Positions 9,701-15,548 of a stretch of DNA of 46,064 nucleotides are shown here, piece by piece. Position 1 is the first letter of the stretch. Each line of letters starts with the position of its first letter. The position numbers were made by a program, and so were the translations under genes. Source of the DNA: Chloroflexota bacterium (GTDB lineage: Bacteria; Chloroflexota; Limnocylindria; Limnocylindrales; CSP1-4); NCBI GenBank assembly GCA_021787395.1, contig JAJYLZ010000026.1, positions 1 to 46,064 on the forward strand. The letters run 5' to 3'. The notes beneath the pieces were generated by a model, which was given only the letters and a program-made list of their open reading frames with translations, was not told the DNA's origin and searched no databases.

Positions 9701-10273
9701 GTCGGCCACGCGGTAGGTCGCCGTCTCGCGCGCCCTGCCGCCGAGCACGACGTGCAGGCGCTCGGGCTCCGCCCCCTGGATGCGGGTGAGGCCCTCGAGG
9801 TACGAGCAGATCTGGAGGACGGCGCTCGCCTTCACGTGGCGGGCGAGCTTGGTGTCGGCGACCTCGTAGCTCCAGTCGCCGAGGCCGCTCGGCTTGTCCA
9901 CGCGCAGCAGGAAGTCCGCGTGGCCTCGCCAGCGGCCGTCGAAGAACGTGGCCTGGTAGACGACGTCGGCGCCCGCGCGGAGCGCGCGCTCGGTCTCGGC
10001 CGCGGCGGCGCGCAGCTGCTCGGCCCGGTCCGCGATCGAGCCGTCGAGCTCGATCCTGGTGACCGTGCGGCCGGCCACCTCCAGGTCCGCGAGGTACCGC
10101 GCCTCGTGCTCGAAGCCGCGCCTGCGGATCACCTCGAGCTCGGGGTCGTCACGGTACGGGCGCTCGATGAGGCCTGCGAGGCGGGCGAGCTCCAGCCCGG
10201 TCAGGTGCTCGCAGGCGAGGAAGCCGACGAGGTCGGTGGCGGCGAAGACGCGGGTCCCGTCGAGCAGCTGCAT
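6737..10273 (-). CDS. TM0106-type RecB nuclease, RNase H-like domain and DNA2-like helicase
   Basis: A 1,178-residue three-module nucleic acid enzyme. Residues 1-240 form a RecB/Cas4-like nuclease: GHAD (D120), ADTK (D140, K142), Q154 and Y158. Four cysteines (C21, C227, C230, C236) are spaced as in iron-sulphur RecB-family nucleases. Residues about 341-520 are an RNase H-like exonuclease domain (FFDIEGDP, D345 and E347; later YNRDDVVS). The C-terminal half is an SF1B DNA2/Upf1-like helicase: GPPGSGKT with K796, VEEAGQ near 900, GDPQQL, and NVATSRAR near the end. This architecture is known from TM0106-family proteins of GC-rich bacteria, usually of unknown role. It is the last gene of a reverse-strand operon, 32 bases after the exonuclease gene. 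Confidence 0.9.
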   Translation of the reverse strand: MQLLDGTRVFAATDLVGFLACEHLTGLELARLAGLIERPYRDDPELEVIRRRGFEHEARYLADLEVAGRTVTRIELDGSIADRAEQLRAAAAETERALRAGADVVYQATFFDGRWRGHADFLLRVDKPSGLGDWSYEVADTKLARHVKASAVLQICSYLEGLTRIQGAEPERLHVVLGGRARETATYRVADFMAYYRLAKGLFVAHVDAAEPADPPPGTYPEPVEHCEVCRWDEVCTRRRRADDHLSVVAGITSRQRRALAERGVGTRTALARLALPLVPRLEGVSTQGLERVQRQAAIQVRDASPGGGRLWELADPPCLRDGTLEPDRGLLALPEPRPGDLFFDIEGDPYAGDEGIDYLFGVLEPGVMEPGADGQPRPAFHALWSRDPDGEVTEAAERAAFERLMDLFKDRLAKDDAIHIYHYAPYEPTALKRLMGRHGTREDEVDALLRAGTLVDLYHVVRQGVRASVESYSIKRLEKLYGFERVVDLRDAGSSIAAFEAWLQGIEGEHGQDTLDRIESYNRDDVVSTMLLRDWLEAAVRPALAAQLGSDVPRLTPRQPEAPEPLAERLAAVADLAERLAPGGRDGDDPEAHARWLLANLLWFHRREEKSFWQRWFHFLNDLSDEDRVAEREPLGGLEFVGEVGTVKRSTVYRYRFPEQDHEVKVGGGVRAQDGSNPGEVVAVDEAARTIDFKRAALEDPAAIRAVLPYDFVSTAEVQGSLERVAAWVADAGIRGDGPYRAARDLLLREAPRAGQAPGSMIREEAADAVDSAVAATLALDRSYLAVQGPPGSGKTYIGARIAIALAATGRRVGVTANSHKVIGHLLEEIAGIAEREGLRVPRIGQRTDRDGSAAFAGARRLKDNAEAAEALAAGELEVVGGTAWLWSRPEFAGLLDVLIVEEAGQMSLANAVAASPAASSIVLLGDPQQLDQPVKGSHPPGVERSALAHLLDGAATMPPERGIFLERTRRLHPSVCAFTSEAFYEGRLEPIEGLERQALVGSGGADLGDMDLAGAGVRLVLVPHEGNANDSPEEADAVARLVRDLAGGGWSWTDARGKLHALGLDGVLVVAPYNAQVGLLGAALPAGARVGTVDKFQGQEAPLSVYSMASSSQADAPRGMEFLYSLNRLNVATSRARCVAVVVASPELLRVHARTPRQMQLANALALFAEHARAVP

Positions 10274-10305
10274 GCGCGCATCAGCCTACGCGGCGCCGTG
10301 ACAGC

Positions 10306-10974
10306 TCAGGCGTCACTCTGCCCGTCCCCCTCCAGATCCCGTGCCGCGATCAGGCAGACCTCGCGCATGCCGGCGCAGTCGTGGGCGTTGTGCTTGAGGA
10401 GGCGCGCCCAGCGGGCCCGCTGGCGGGGCGTGGGCGGCCGCCCGCCGGCGAGGGTCGGCGTGATCGCCCGGATCGTGTCGCCGACGTGGCCCGGGCCGGC
10501 GCCGGGCGGGACCGGGTAGCCGACCAGCTCGAGCCAGGCCGCGAGCGTGCCGTCGGCGGGGCGGTCGGCCGGACGGCAGCGATTGACCCAGCGCTTCGCC
10601 ACGGCGAGCGCGTTGGCGTAGCGCGACTCGAACCGGGCGACGAGGTCGGGTTCGTCGGCGCATAGGCGGCGCACCACCTCGAGCTCGTGCTCGGTCCACG
10701 CGACGATCCGGCGGTCCCGGGCCTCCGCGCGGCGGACGAGCATCTCCACCGCCTCGCGCGCCGGGCGGAGTTCGGGCCCCATCGGGGCGAAGAGCGGGTC
10801 GAGGACGACCTGGTGGACGAACGGCTCGTCGCCGCGCCCGCGCCGGTGCAGCGTGCCGAGGAGGACGGGCGGCTGGCCCGTCAGGCCCTCGAAGTCGACG
10901 TAGAGGGCGTCATCGGCCTCGCGCTGCGAGAGGCGCGAGAAGGGCCGCCGGGCCGATCGCCCCCCGTCAGTCAT
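10306..10974 (-). CDS. DnaQ/RNase H-like 3'-5' exonuclease (predicted)
   Basis: A 222-residue protein that begins its fold with YVDFEG (D27, E29), the first acidic pair of DEDD exonucleases. A further candidate acidic site lies around WTEHELE (93-99), and the C-terminal motif is HNAHDC (H198, D199). It resembles the RNase H-like domain of the neighbouring TM0106-type protein. Its start codon overlaps the stop of the zinc ribbon gene by eight bases, so translation is probably coupled. It could act as a free-standing proofreading or trimming nuclease with the downstream helicase. Substrate unknown. Confidence 0.7.
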   Translation of the reverse strand: MTDGGRSARRPFSRLSQREADDALYVDFEGLTGQPPVLLGTLHRRGRGDEPFVHQVVLDPLFAPMGPELRPAREAVEMLVRRAEARDRRIVAWTEHELEVVRRLCADEPDLVARFESRYANALAVAKRWVNRCRPADRPADGTLAAWLELVGYPVPPGAGPGHVGDTIRAITPTLAGGRPPTPRQRARWARLLKHNAHDCAGMREVCLIAARDLEGDGQSDA

Positions 10975-11359
10975 AGTGCGCCACCACCCGGCCGCCGGAC
11001 CACGCTTCCCGCGTCGAGCGGCAGCCTGGGCAGCGCGACGGGGCGTCGTACCGGAACCGGCCGCCGCACTCGCACGGCTCGAGCGTGGCCTCGGCGAGCG
11101 CGTGGTACTCGTCGCGGCCGACCGGCTCGCCCGGGTAGTTGGCCCGGATGTCGCGGTCCATCGCCGCCCGGGCCAGTGCGTATGGCGTCTTGAGGCCCTT
11201 CACGAACCGCAGGTGGATGTCGCCCAGGTCCCCGTGCGAGACGGTCGCCGCCTTGCCGCAGCGGTCGCAGTGGAGGCGGTCGAAGAAGAAGCCGCCGCCC
11301 TCGCTGACGCGGAAGTCGGTCCCGCAGGCCTCGCAGCGGTACGCGATGACCGATCCCAT
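10967..11359 (-). CDS. Double zinc ribbon protein
   Basis: A 130-residue protein with two predicted metal sites: C9-x2-C12 with C31-x2-C34, and C96-x-C98 with C110-x2-C113. There is a short helical linker between them. ATG 11,359 is supported by GGGAGG about six bases upstream; the longer open frame to 11,515 is low-complexity. First gene of the operon with the exonuclease and the TM0106-type helicase-nuclease, suggesting a nucleic-acid-binding or adaptor role. No exact family is recognised. Confidence 0.7.
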   Translation of the reverse strand: MGSVIAYRCEACGTDFRVSEGGGFFFDRLHCDRCGKAATVSHGDLGDIHLRFVKGLKTPYALARAAMDRDIRANYPGEPVGRDEYHALAEATLEPCECGGRFRYDAPSRCPGCRSTREAWSGGRVVAHYD

Positions 11360-11545
11360 GGTCGCCTCCCGGGCGCTCGCCCTGACCGTCTCTGGGCCTG
11401 CTCGGGGGACGTCCAGACCGGCCTCGTTTCTCGGTCTACCGCGGCGAGTCAAGGGGGCGGCAGCGCAGCTGCCTGTGCGCGCGAATCCTGCGTTCGCGTA
11501 CGGGCGGGTGCGCACGCGCGACCGTGCCGGGAGCGTCGCCGCCCC

Positions 11546-11639
11546 GATCGAGGAGGTGGGCCTGCCGCTCCTGCTGGCGAGCTGATCAGGTCAGGCGCGA
11601 GGGTGACGCCCTGTTACACCACTCGATGGGACTTGACCG
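11546..11639 (+). repeat. Right copy of ~92-bp direct repeat
   Basis: This is the second copy of the repeat at 37-128. It again encodes EEVG.PLLLAS followed by TGA (11,583-11,585), here with no intact gene upstream: the sequence before it is antisense to the zinc ribbon gene and its promoter region. It then continues through TGTTACAC and GGGACTTGACCG. It looks like a displaced gene end. It ends eight bases before the glycosylase-like gene. Confidence 0.75.
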
Positions 11640-11647
11640 ACTCGCCC

Positions 11648-12082
11648 ATGGCATTGCTCATGCAGGGGCGCGGCGGTGCCCTGCGAACAACGCCTGAGGT
11701 GTTTCATCCTTACGGTGCCGCGTATCGGTGGGCGAACCTGTACCCGCTCGCCCCCGTGGGCCATTCTGGCAACCCGTCCGGCGCCCTCCGCGAGGCGCAG
11801 GACCCGCACGTCGTCGAGCTGCAACGCGCCAAGCTGGACATGATCGGCGCGAGGACGGTGGTCGCCTTCGTGGGGCCGTACTGGTGGCCGGCGGGGTCGG
11901 ACCCCTTCTTCGCGCCGCTCCGGCGGGCCGGGCGCCCGATGTCGTTCGCCGGGGTCATCGACGGCCGGCGCTGGGTGGTCGGCTGGCACCCGAAGGGCGC
12001 GAGCCTGCGCGGGCCTGGGCCGATCGTCGATGCGGAGTTGATCGAGGCTTCCCTCGGCCGGCTCGCCCGGGTGTCCGGCTAG
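11648..12082 (+). CDS. Uracil-DNA-glycosylase-like protein, probably N-terminally truncated
   Basis: 144 residues from ATG 11,648 (ATG 11,660 is also possible). The sequence YRWANLYPLAP (26-36), GNPS, the strand VVAFVGPYWW and the late GWHPKG (112-117) fit the uracil-DNA glycosylase superfamily. An N-terminal water-activating motif of the G-x-x-P-G type is not present. It is short for this superfamily, and the right copy of the direct repeat ends eight bases upstream, so the 5' part may have been lost by recombination. No good ribosome binding site precedes either ATG. A truncated remnant is more likely than a functional enzyme. Confidence 0.5.
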   Translation: MALLMQGRGGALRTTPEVFHPYGAAYRWANLYPLAPVGHSGNPSGALREAQDPHVVELQRAKLDMIGARTVVAFVGPYWWPAGSDPFFAPLRRAGRPMSFAGVIDGRRWVVGWHPKGASLRGPGPIVDAELIEASLGRLARVSG

Positions 12083-12196
12083 CATTCCATTGGGAAGAGG
12101 GGCCAGCCCTGATTCAGACAGCGCCCGTTGGCCGAGCGTCGCGCCCGAGGACGTCTACCGCCCGCGCTCTTGTATCGCCGAGAGCGTGTTGTGCGC

Positions 12197-13693
12197 TCAC
12201 CACAGGCCCAGCCGGCGCTCGACAGCTCCGGCGAGCGTTGCGGCTGCCCTGAGCGCCCTGACCCGCGGCCCGCGGCGCGCACGCCTCGCGGTCCTCTCCG
12301 TGTCAGCGGCCGGGTGCCGTCCGGTCACATTGATGCCCGTGTCGTCACCCTGCCCGGCGAATAGGCCCGCGTACAGGCACTCGGGCTCGCACGGCCGGCT
12401 GTCGAGCTCGATCCTGCCGAGTGCGACGACGTACCGCTGCGCGCCGAAGTCGGCGACACCACCGGGAGCCACAACGAGCGAGAGGAACTGGAGGACTTCG
12501 AGGCTGGCGTCCGCAAGGCCGAACGCGAAGACGTTCTCATGACGTCGCGCTGGGTGGTCGTCGGGGAGGCCCTCGATGTAGTCGGGCCGGTCGAGGTAGC
12601 CCTCCCTCTCAGCGGACACGAGCCCAGGGTCGTATTGACCGAGGCACTCGAGGCAGCGCCGGCTCGGCGCCGCCGTGTGGGCGCGCCACTCGGCCCCAAG
12701 CATCCTGGCACCCGCGGCCGTGCGCACGACGATGCCCCCGTCGATGACCGGGACGAGGTGCGCGTAGGCGATCAGGTTCAGGGCCGCCCGGGCCCAGGGC
12801 CGGTCGACGCACGAGAACAGGACGTCACAGTCGAGGGCTGCCCGGAACCCATCCTCCTCTACCACGCTGGACTCGAACTCCTCCACCCTCAGGATGGCCG
12901 AGTGCGCCGCTCGCTGCACCCGCCGGCGCGCCGCCTCCACCTTGGACCGGGCGAGCGCCACGTCGGCTCGGGTCGCCCCCAGGGTTCTGTCGTGGTTGAC
13001 CTCCTGCGCGGAGTCGAAGTCGATGAGCCGGATACGCTCGACGCCGGTGCGCGCCAGAGCCTCCGCCACCACCGACCCAACGCTGCCGAGGCCCACGATG
13101 CCCACCCTGAGCCCAGCGAGGCGAGACTGGGCGTCGGGTCCCCACGCCGAGACCGTCCGGACGAGGCTTCCGGGCACGGGCAGGGACCCGCGGCGCGGCG
13201 AGAACACGGTCAGGCGCTCGCCCACAACCCGCACCGAGTCGCAGTCGCGCATCCTGTGCATCCTCACCGCCTCGCGGATCCACACGCGGGCGGAGAGCGC
13301 GCCGTCGCCCGCCATCGTCATGCCAAGCAGCGGCCTGCCGGTGGCCCCGAAGGCGGCTGGGGCGTGTTCCCGCTCGGCGCCTGCGTCGTCCTCGCTCACG
13401 CCCTGCCACCCCTCTCCCCGCGGATGCGAGTGGACGAGCGCCATGCCGGCGCCGGACGAGACCGCCTCGCGCAGCGCACGCGCGAAGTACGCGGGGCTGA
13501 ACGAGGCGTTGCCGTGCACCGCGCGGTCTCCCGGCAGCGGGAGGATGAGCCGGGAGATCACGGCCGTCGTCCTGTCGCGCCCGGTGCTCGGGTGCCACAG
13601 GGCGAAGGCGACGTCCTCCTGGCCGTCTGCGCGGAGCAGGTGAGCACGAAGCTCGGAGTACGGCCCGTCGCCGATCGCCGCGCTCCAGGTCAC
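12197..13693 (-). CDS. JAB deubiquitinase-like/E1 (ThiF) fusion protein
   Basis: A 498-residue fusion. The N-terminal JAB/MPN domain has the JAMM metalloprotease motif: H88-S-H90-P, S100 and D103. The C-terminal E1/ThiF domain has the nucleotide loop GLGSVG (201-206) and DFD (225-227), with further N and R residues typical of adenylation (N233, R236). Cysteine pairs C347-x2-C350 and C435-x3-C439 probably bind zinc. The E1 would adenylate the ubiquitin-like partner's C-terminus; the JAB domain would process or remove it. The GTG start overlaps the E2 stop by three bases. It is the last gene of a three-gene conjugation operon. Whether a catalytic cysteine exists in the E1 cannot be decided by eye (C289 and C295 are candidates). 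Confidence 0.85.
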   Translation of the reverse strand: MTWSAAIGDGPYSELRAHLLRADGQEDVAFALWHPSTGRDRTTAVISRLILPLPGDRAVHGNASFSPAYFARALREAVSSGAGMALVHSHPRGEGWQGVSEDDAGAEREHAPAAFGATGRPLLGMTMAGDGALSARVWIREAVRMHRMRDCDSVRVVGERLTVFSPRRGSLPVPGSLVRTVSAWGPDAQSRLAGLRVGIVGLGSVGSVVAEALARTGVERIRLIDFDSAQEVNHDRTLGATRADVALARSKVEAARRRVQRAAHSAILRVEEFESSVVEEDGFRAALDCDVLFSCVDRPWARAALNLIAYAHLVPVIDGGIVVRTAAGARMLGAEWRAHTAAPSRRCLECLGQYDPGLVSAEREGYLDRPDYIEGLPDDHPARRHENVFAFGLADASLEVLQFLSLVVAPGGVADFGAQRYVVALGRIELDSRPCEPECLYAGLFAGQGDDTGINVTGRHPAADTERTARRARRGPRVRALRAAATLAGAVERRLGLW

Positions 13694-14049
13694 AGCGTCG
13701 CGAAGAGCTGGCGGATGAACGCCATGTAGTCCCGCGCCGTCCGCGTGGTCCTCGCCCAGTTCGGGAATGGCCGGCTCCAGTACTGGAACTCCCCGCCGAA
13801 GGGGGAGGCGTGGATGCCGCCGGTCGGGTGCGAACCGCCCGATGCCAGCGCGAACATGGGCGGGGAGACATGGGGCCCGCTCGGCGGCGACGCGGGGTAG
13901 TCCGGCGGCAGCACGAAGCCGAGGGTGATCAGCTCGCCCAGGCGCGGTCCCACGGGGACCTCGTACGGCATCCGGACCTTGTCCCCGTCAACCGGGACTG
14001 CGTCGTGCCCCATTGCGCGGAGCTCGTCGACGAAGTCTCCTGCTGCCAC
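13690..14049 (-). CDS. E2-like protein lacking cysteine
   Basis: A 119-residue protein with features of prokaryotic E2-like folds: the proline-rich turn LPPDYPASPPSGPH (47-60), then HPTGGIHAS (74-82) and FQYWSRPFPNW (88-98). It contains no cysteine at all, so it cannot form the usual E2 thioester. Noncanonical bacterial ubiquitination-like (Bub) pathways are reported to work through oxyester intermediates, which would fit; that assignment is inference. GTG 14,049 sits next to the stop of the ubiquitin-like gene, and its own stop overlaps the E1 start, so all three are coupled. Confidence 0.75.
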   Translation of the reverse strand: MAAGDFVDELRAMGHDAVPVDGDKVRMPYEVPVGPRLGELITLGFVLPPDYPASPPSGPHVSPPMFALASGGSHPTGGIHASPFGGEFQYWSRPFPNWARTTRTARDYMAFIRQLFATL

Positions 14050-14050
14050 C

Positions 14051-14293
14051 TCAGGACACCGTCGTCGGGCCGGTGGACACCGACACCAGCTTGAGCCCCT
14101 CGTGGATGTGGATCGGCTGGTCGTTCTTGCCCTCGAGCGAGGTCTGGTGGCGCCCGTCGATCTCGATCAGGTAGTGCGTCGCTGGGTCGAGGCCCGCACG
14201 GGCCATGATCTCCGCGGGAGTCAGCTCGTGCTCGGCGACCTCCAGCCGCTCTCCGTCGACGGTGATCGTGAAGGTGTGGATCGCGCTGGTCAT
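14051..14293 (-). CDS. Ubiquitin-like protein (multiubiquitin family, single domain)
   Basis: An 80-residue beta-grasp protein. It has an early FTITVDGERLEV hairpin, a central helix and a late strand (KLVSVST), ending GPTTVS. There is no terminal Gly-Gly, so it resembles the bacterial multiubiquitin family, which often ends in a similar GPT-VS tail. Only one domain is present. ATG 14,293 has an excellent AAGGAGG upstream; the frame is open to 14,389 but that part spans the intergenic palindromes. As first gene of the operon it is presumably the protein conjugated by the E1 and E2-like partners. Confidence 0.8.
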   Translation of the reverse strand: MTSAIHTFTITVDGERLEVAEHELTPAEIMARAGLDPATHYLIEIDGRHQTSLEGKNDQPIHIHEGLKLVSVSTGPTTVS

Positions 14294-14393
14294 GGTCGGC
14301 CTCCTTGCCGATACGTCGGCCCGGTCCGGGCCTGATGGAACGAATCTACCCGCCGACCGCGCGCATGTCGAGTTACAAGACAGATTCATTAGG

Positions 14394-14425
14394 TCCGAAA
14401 ATCCGACTATGTCGGACTTGCCGAC
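14394..14425. promoter_or_regulatory. Candidate operator palindromes between Ubl operon and XRE gene
   Basis: A perfect palindrome TCCGAC-TAT-GTCGGA spans 14,402-14,416. It overlaps a second inverted pair, GTCGG at 14,411-14,415 and CCGAC at 14,421-14,425, and there is another TCCGA at 14,394-14,398. The cluster is centred between divergent transcription units and lies just upstream of the XRE gene's putative -10. A natural reading is a repressor site controlling both directions. Confidence 0.6.
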
Positions 14426-14444
14426 ATCCTGCAGCGGTCGGTGT

Positions 14445-14450
14445 TAGGCT
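14445..14450 (+). promoter_or_regulatory. Leaderless-type -10 element of the XRE regulator gene
   Basis: TAGGCT fits TANNNT and ends six bases before the GTG start at 14,457. No ribosome binding site precedes that start. Transcription would begin at or next to the start codon, giving a leaderless mRNA. Confidence 0.45.
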
Positions 14451-14456
14451 TGCTAC

Positions 14457-14807
14457 GTGCGACCGGCCGAGAAGAGCTTCTACGCGGCCCTCGGGGCCCG
14501 GGTCCGCCGGGCGCGCGAGGGCACAAATCGCTCGCAGGCCCTGCTTGCCGAGCTAGTCGGCGTGCCGCGGACGTCGCTCATCCTCATGGAGCGCGGAGAC
14601 CAGCGGATCGGCGTGTACGTGCTCTCGAGGATGGCGGCTGTCCTGGAGATCCCAGTCGCTGAGCTGCTCGCCGATGAGGAGCACGGGGACGCGCCTGTCC
14701 CGGACGCCGCCCGGGTGCCGGGTATGCCGGCCGACGCTTCCGCAGCCGTTCGCGCGTTCGTCTCCAACGTCCGGCAGGCGGCAGTGACCCAGAAGAGGAG
14801 GGTGTAG
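14457..14807 (+). CDS. XRE-family transcriptional regulator
   Basis: 116 residues. An N-terminal helix-turn-helix of the XRE/Cro type covers about 8-62 (SQALLAELVGVPRTSLILME is the core). A short acidic linker and a C-terminal helical tail with AAVRAFVSNVRQ follow. Its stop codon directly abuts the ATG of the ImmA/IrrE protease, so both are made together. It is divergent from the ubiquitin-like operon, with palindromes between, and probably represses that operon and itself. GTG 14,457 is chosen because it follows a -10-like TAGGCT and starts the predicted fold. Confidence 0.85.
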   Translation: MRPAEKSFYAALGARVRRAREGTNRSQALLAELVGVPRTSLILMERGDQRIGVYVLSRMAAVLEIPVAELLADEEHGDAPVPDAARVPGMPADASAAVRAFVSNVRQAAVTQKRRV

Positions 14808-15353
14808 ATGAGCGTGCCGCGGGCCCGCATCAAGGCGGAGGTCCAGAGGCTGCTCGCACTGCCCGGGGGGTCTGCCCGCCCGGTCCCTGTCGAGGACCTC
14901 GCGTGGCTCGACGGAATCGCCGTCGTCCTCCAGCCGATGGAGGACGACGAGGACATCTCGGGCTTCTACATGCGAAACGGCGATGAGCGTGTGATCGGCG
15001 TCAACGCGAGCCACGCGCCCGTGCGGCAGCGCTTCACGATCGCGCACGAGCTGGGCCACGCTCTGCTGGAGCGCCGGGACGGGGTGCACATCGACAGTGC
15101 CTTCAAGCTCCGGGACGCAACGAGCTCCCAGGCGGTGGACCCGGAGGAGATCGCCGCGAACGCCTTCGCGGCCGAGCTCCTGATGCCGGAGGACGACGTG
15201 CGGGCGGCGGTCTCCGGCGGGATCGACATGATGGACGACGAGGGGGTGCGGCAGATCCGCGACCTCGCCCGTGGCTTCGGAGTGAGCCAGCAGGCGCTGA
15301 TGTACCGGCTCGTCAACCTCGGTCTGGCCTTCGACGGCAAGGCGGTGTTCTAG
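14808..15353 (+). CDS. ImmA/IrrE-family metallopeptidase
   Basis: 181 residues. The zinc protease motif HELGH is at 80-84, and the third-ligand glutamate lies in EEIAANAFAAELLMP (113-127). This is the arrangement of ImmA and IrrE. In those families the protease cleaves or inactivates a partner XRE repressor under stress; here the XRE gene ends on the base before this ATG. The pair is therefore a likely inducible switch for the adjacent ubiquitin-like conjugation operon. No further domain is present. Confidence 0.85.
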   Translation: MSVPRARIKAEVQRLLALPGGSARPVPVEDLAWLDGIAVVLQPMEDDEDISGFYMRNGDERVIGVNASHAPVRQRFTIAHELGHALLERRDGVHIDSAFKLRDATSSQAVDPEEIAANAFAAELLMPEDDVRAAVSGGIDMMDDEGVRQIRDLARGFGVSQQALMYRLVNLGLAFDGKAVF

Positions 15354-15548
15354 CCGCACACGCCGCCTTCCGATCTGCCCCTGAGCACTCCGGCTTCTCA
15401 AGAGAATCGCGGTTCCTGTGCGGACAGACGCGAAAGACATCAATGCGCCGGCGTGGGCGCCAGGTGGTCAGATTAAGCCCAGCGTGGCCGTCGATCCAAC
15501 CGTCTTCGGCTCGCACGACTCGGGAGGGCCGCTCCGCTGCCACTCTAG
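15354..15548. other. Intergenic region upstream of the helicase-methylase operon
   Basis: No gene is supported. It contains a short palindrome TTCTC-AA-GAGAA at 15,395-15,406 in a locally less GC-rich stretch. It also contains an imperfectly placed inverted pair, CCGCACA at 15,354-15,360 and TGTGCGG at 15,417-15,423. Either may be an operator or part of a terminator for the protease gene. A TATGGT at 15,565-15,570, just inside the next open frame, could be a -10 element. Confidence 0.35.

Noticed and set aside
6755-10519. Long forward-strand open frame of 1,254 codons
   Set aside because: It is antisense to the TM0106-type gene, has Arg/Val/Glu low complexity and no motif. It is a shadow of high third-position GC.
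11139-11585. Forward frame of 148 codons ending in the EEVGLPLLLAS tail
   Set aside because: Most of it is antisense to the zinc ribbon gene and its promoter region. Only the last ~14 codons match the left-edge gene end, so it is a repeat remnant and not a gene.
12197-14293. CBASS with Cap2/Cap3-type ancillary genes
   Set aside because: No CD-NTase or cyclic-nucleotide effector gene is adjacent, and a dedicated ubiquitin-like gene is present, which points to a separate conjugation system.
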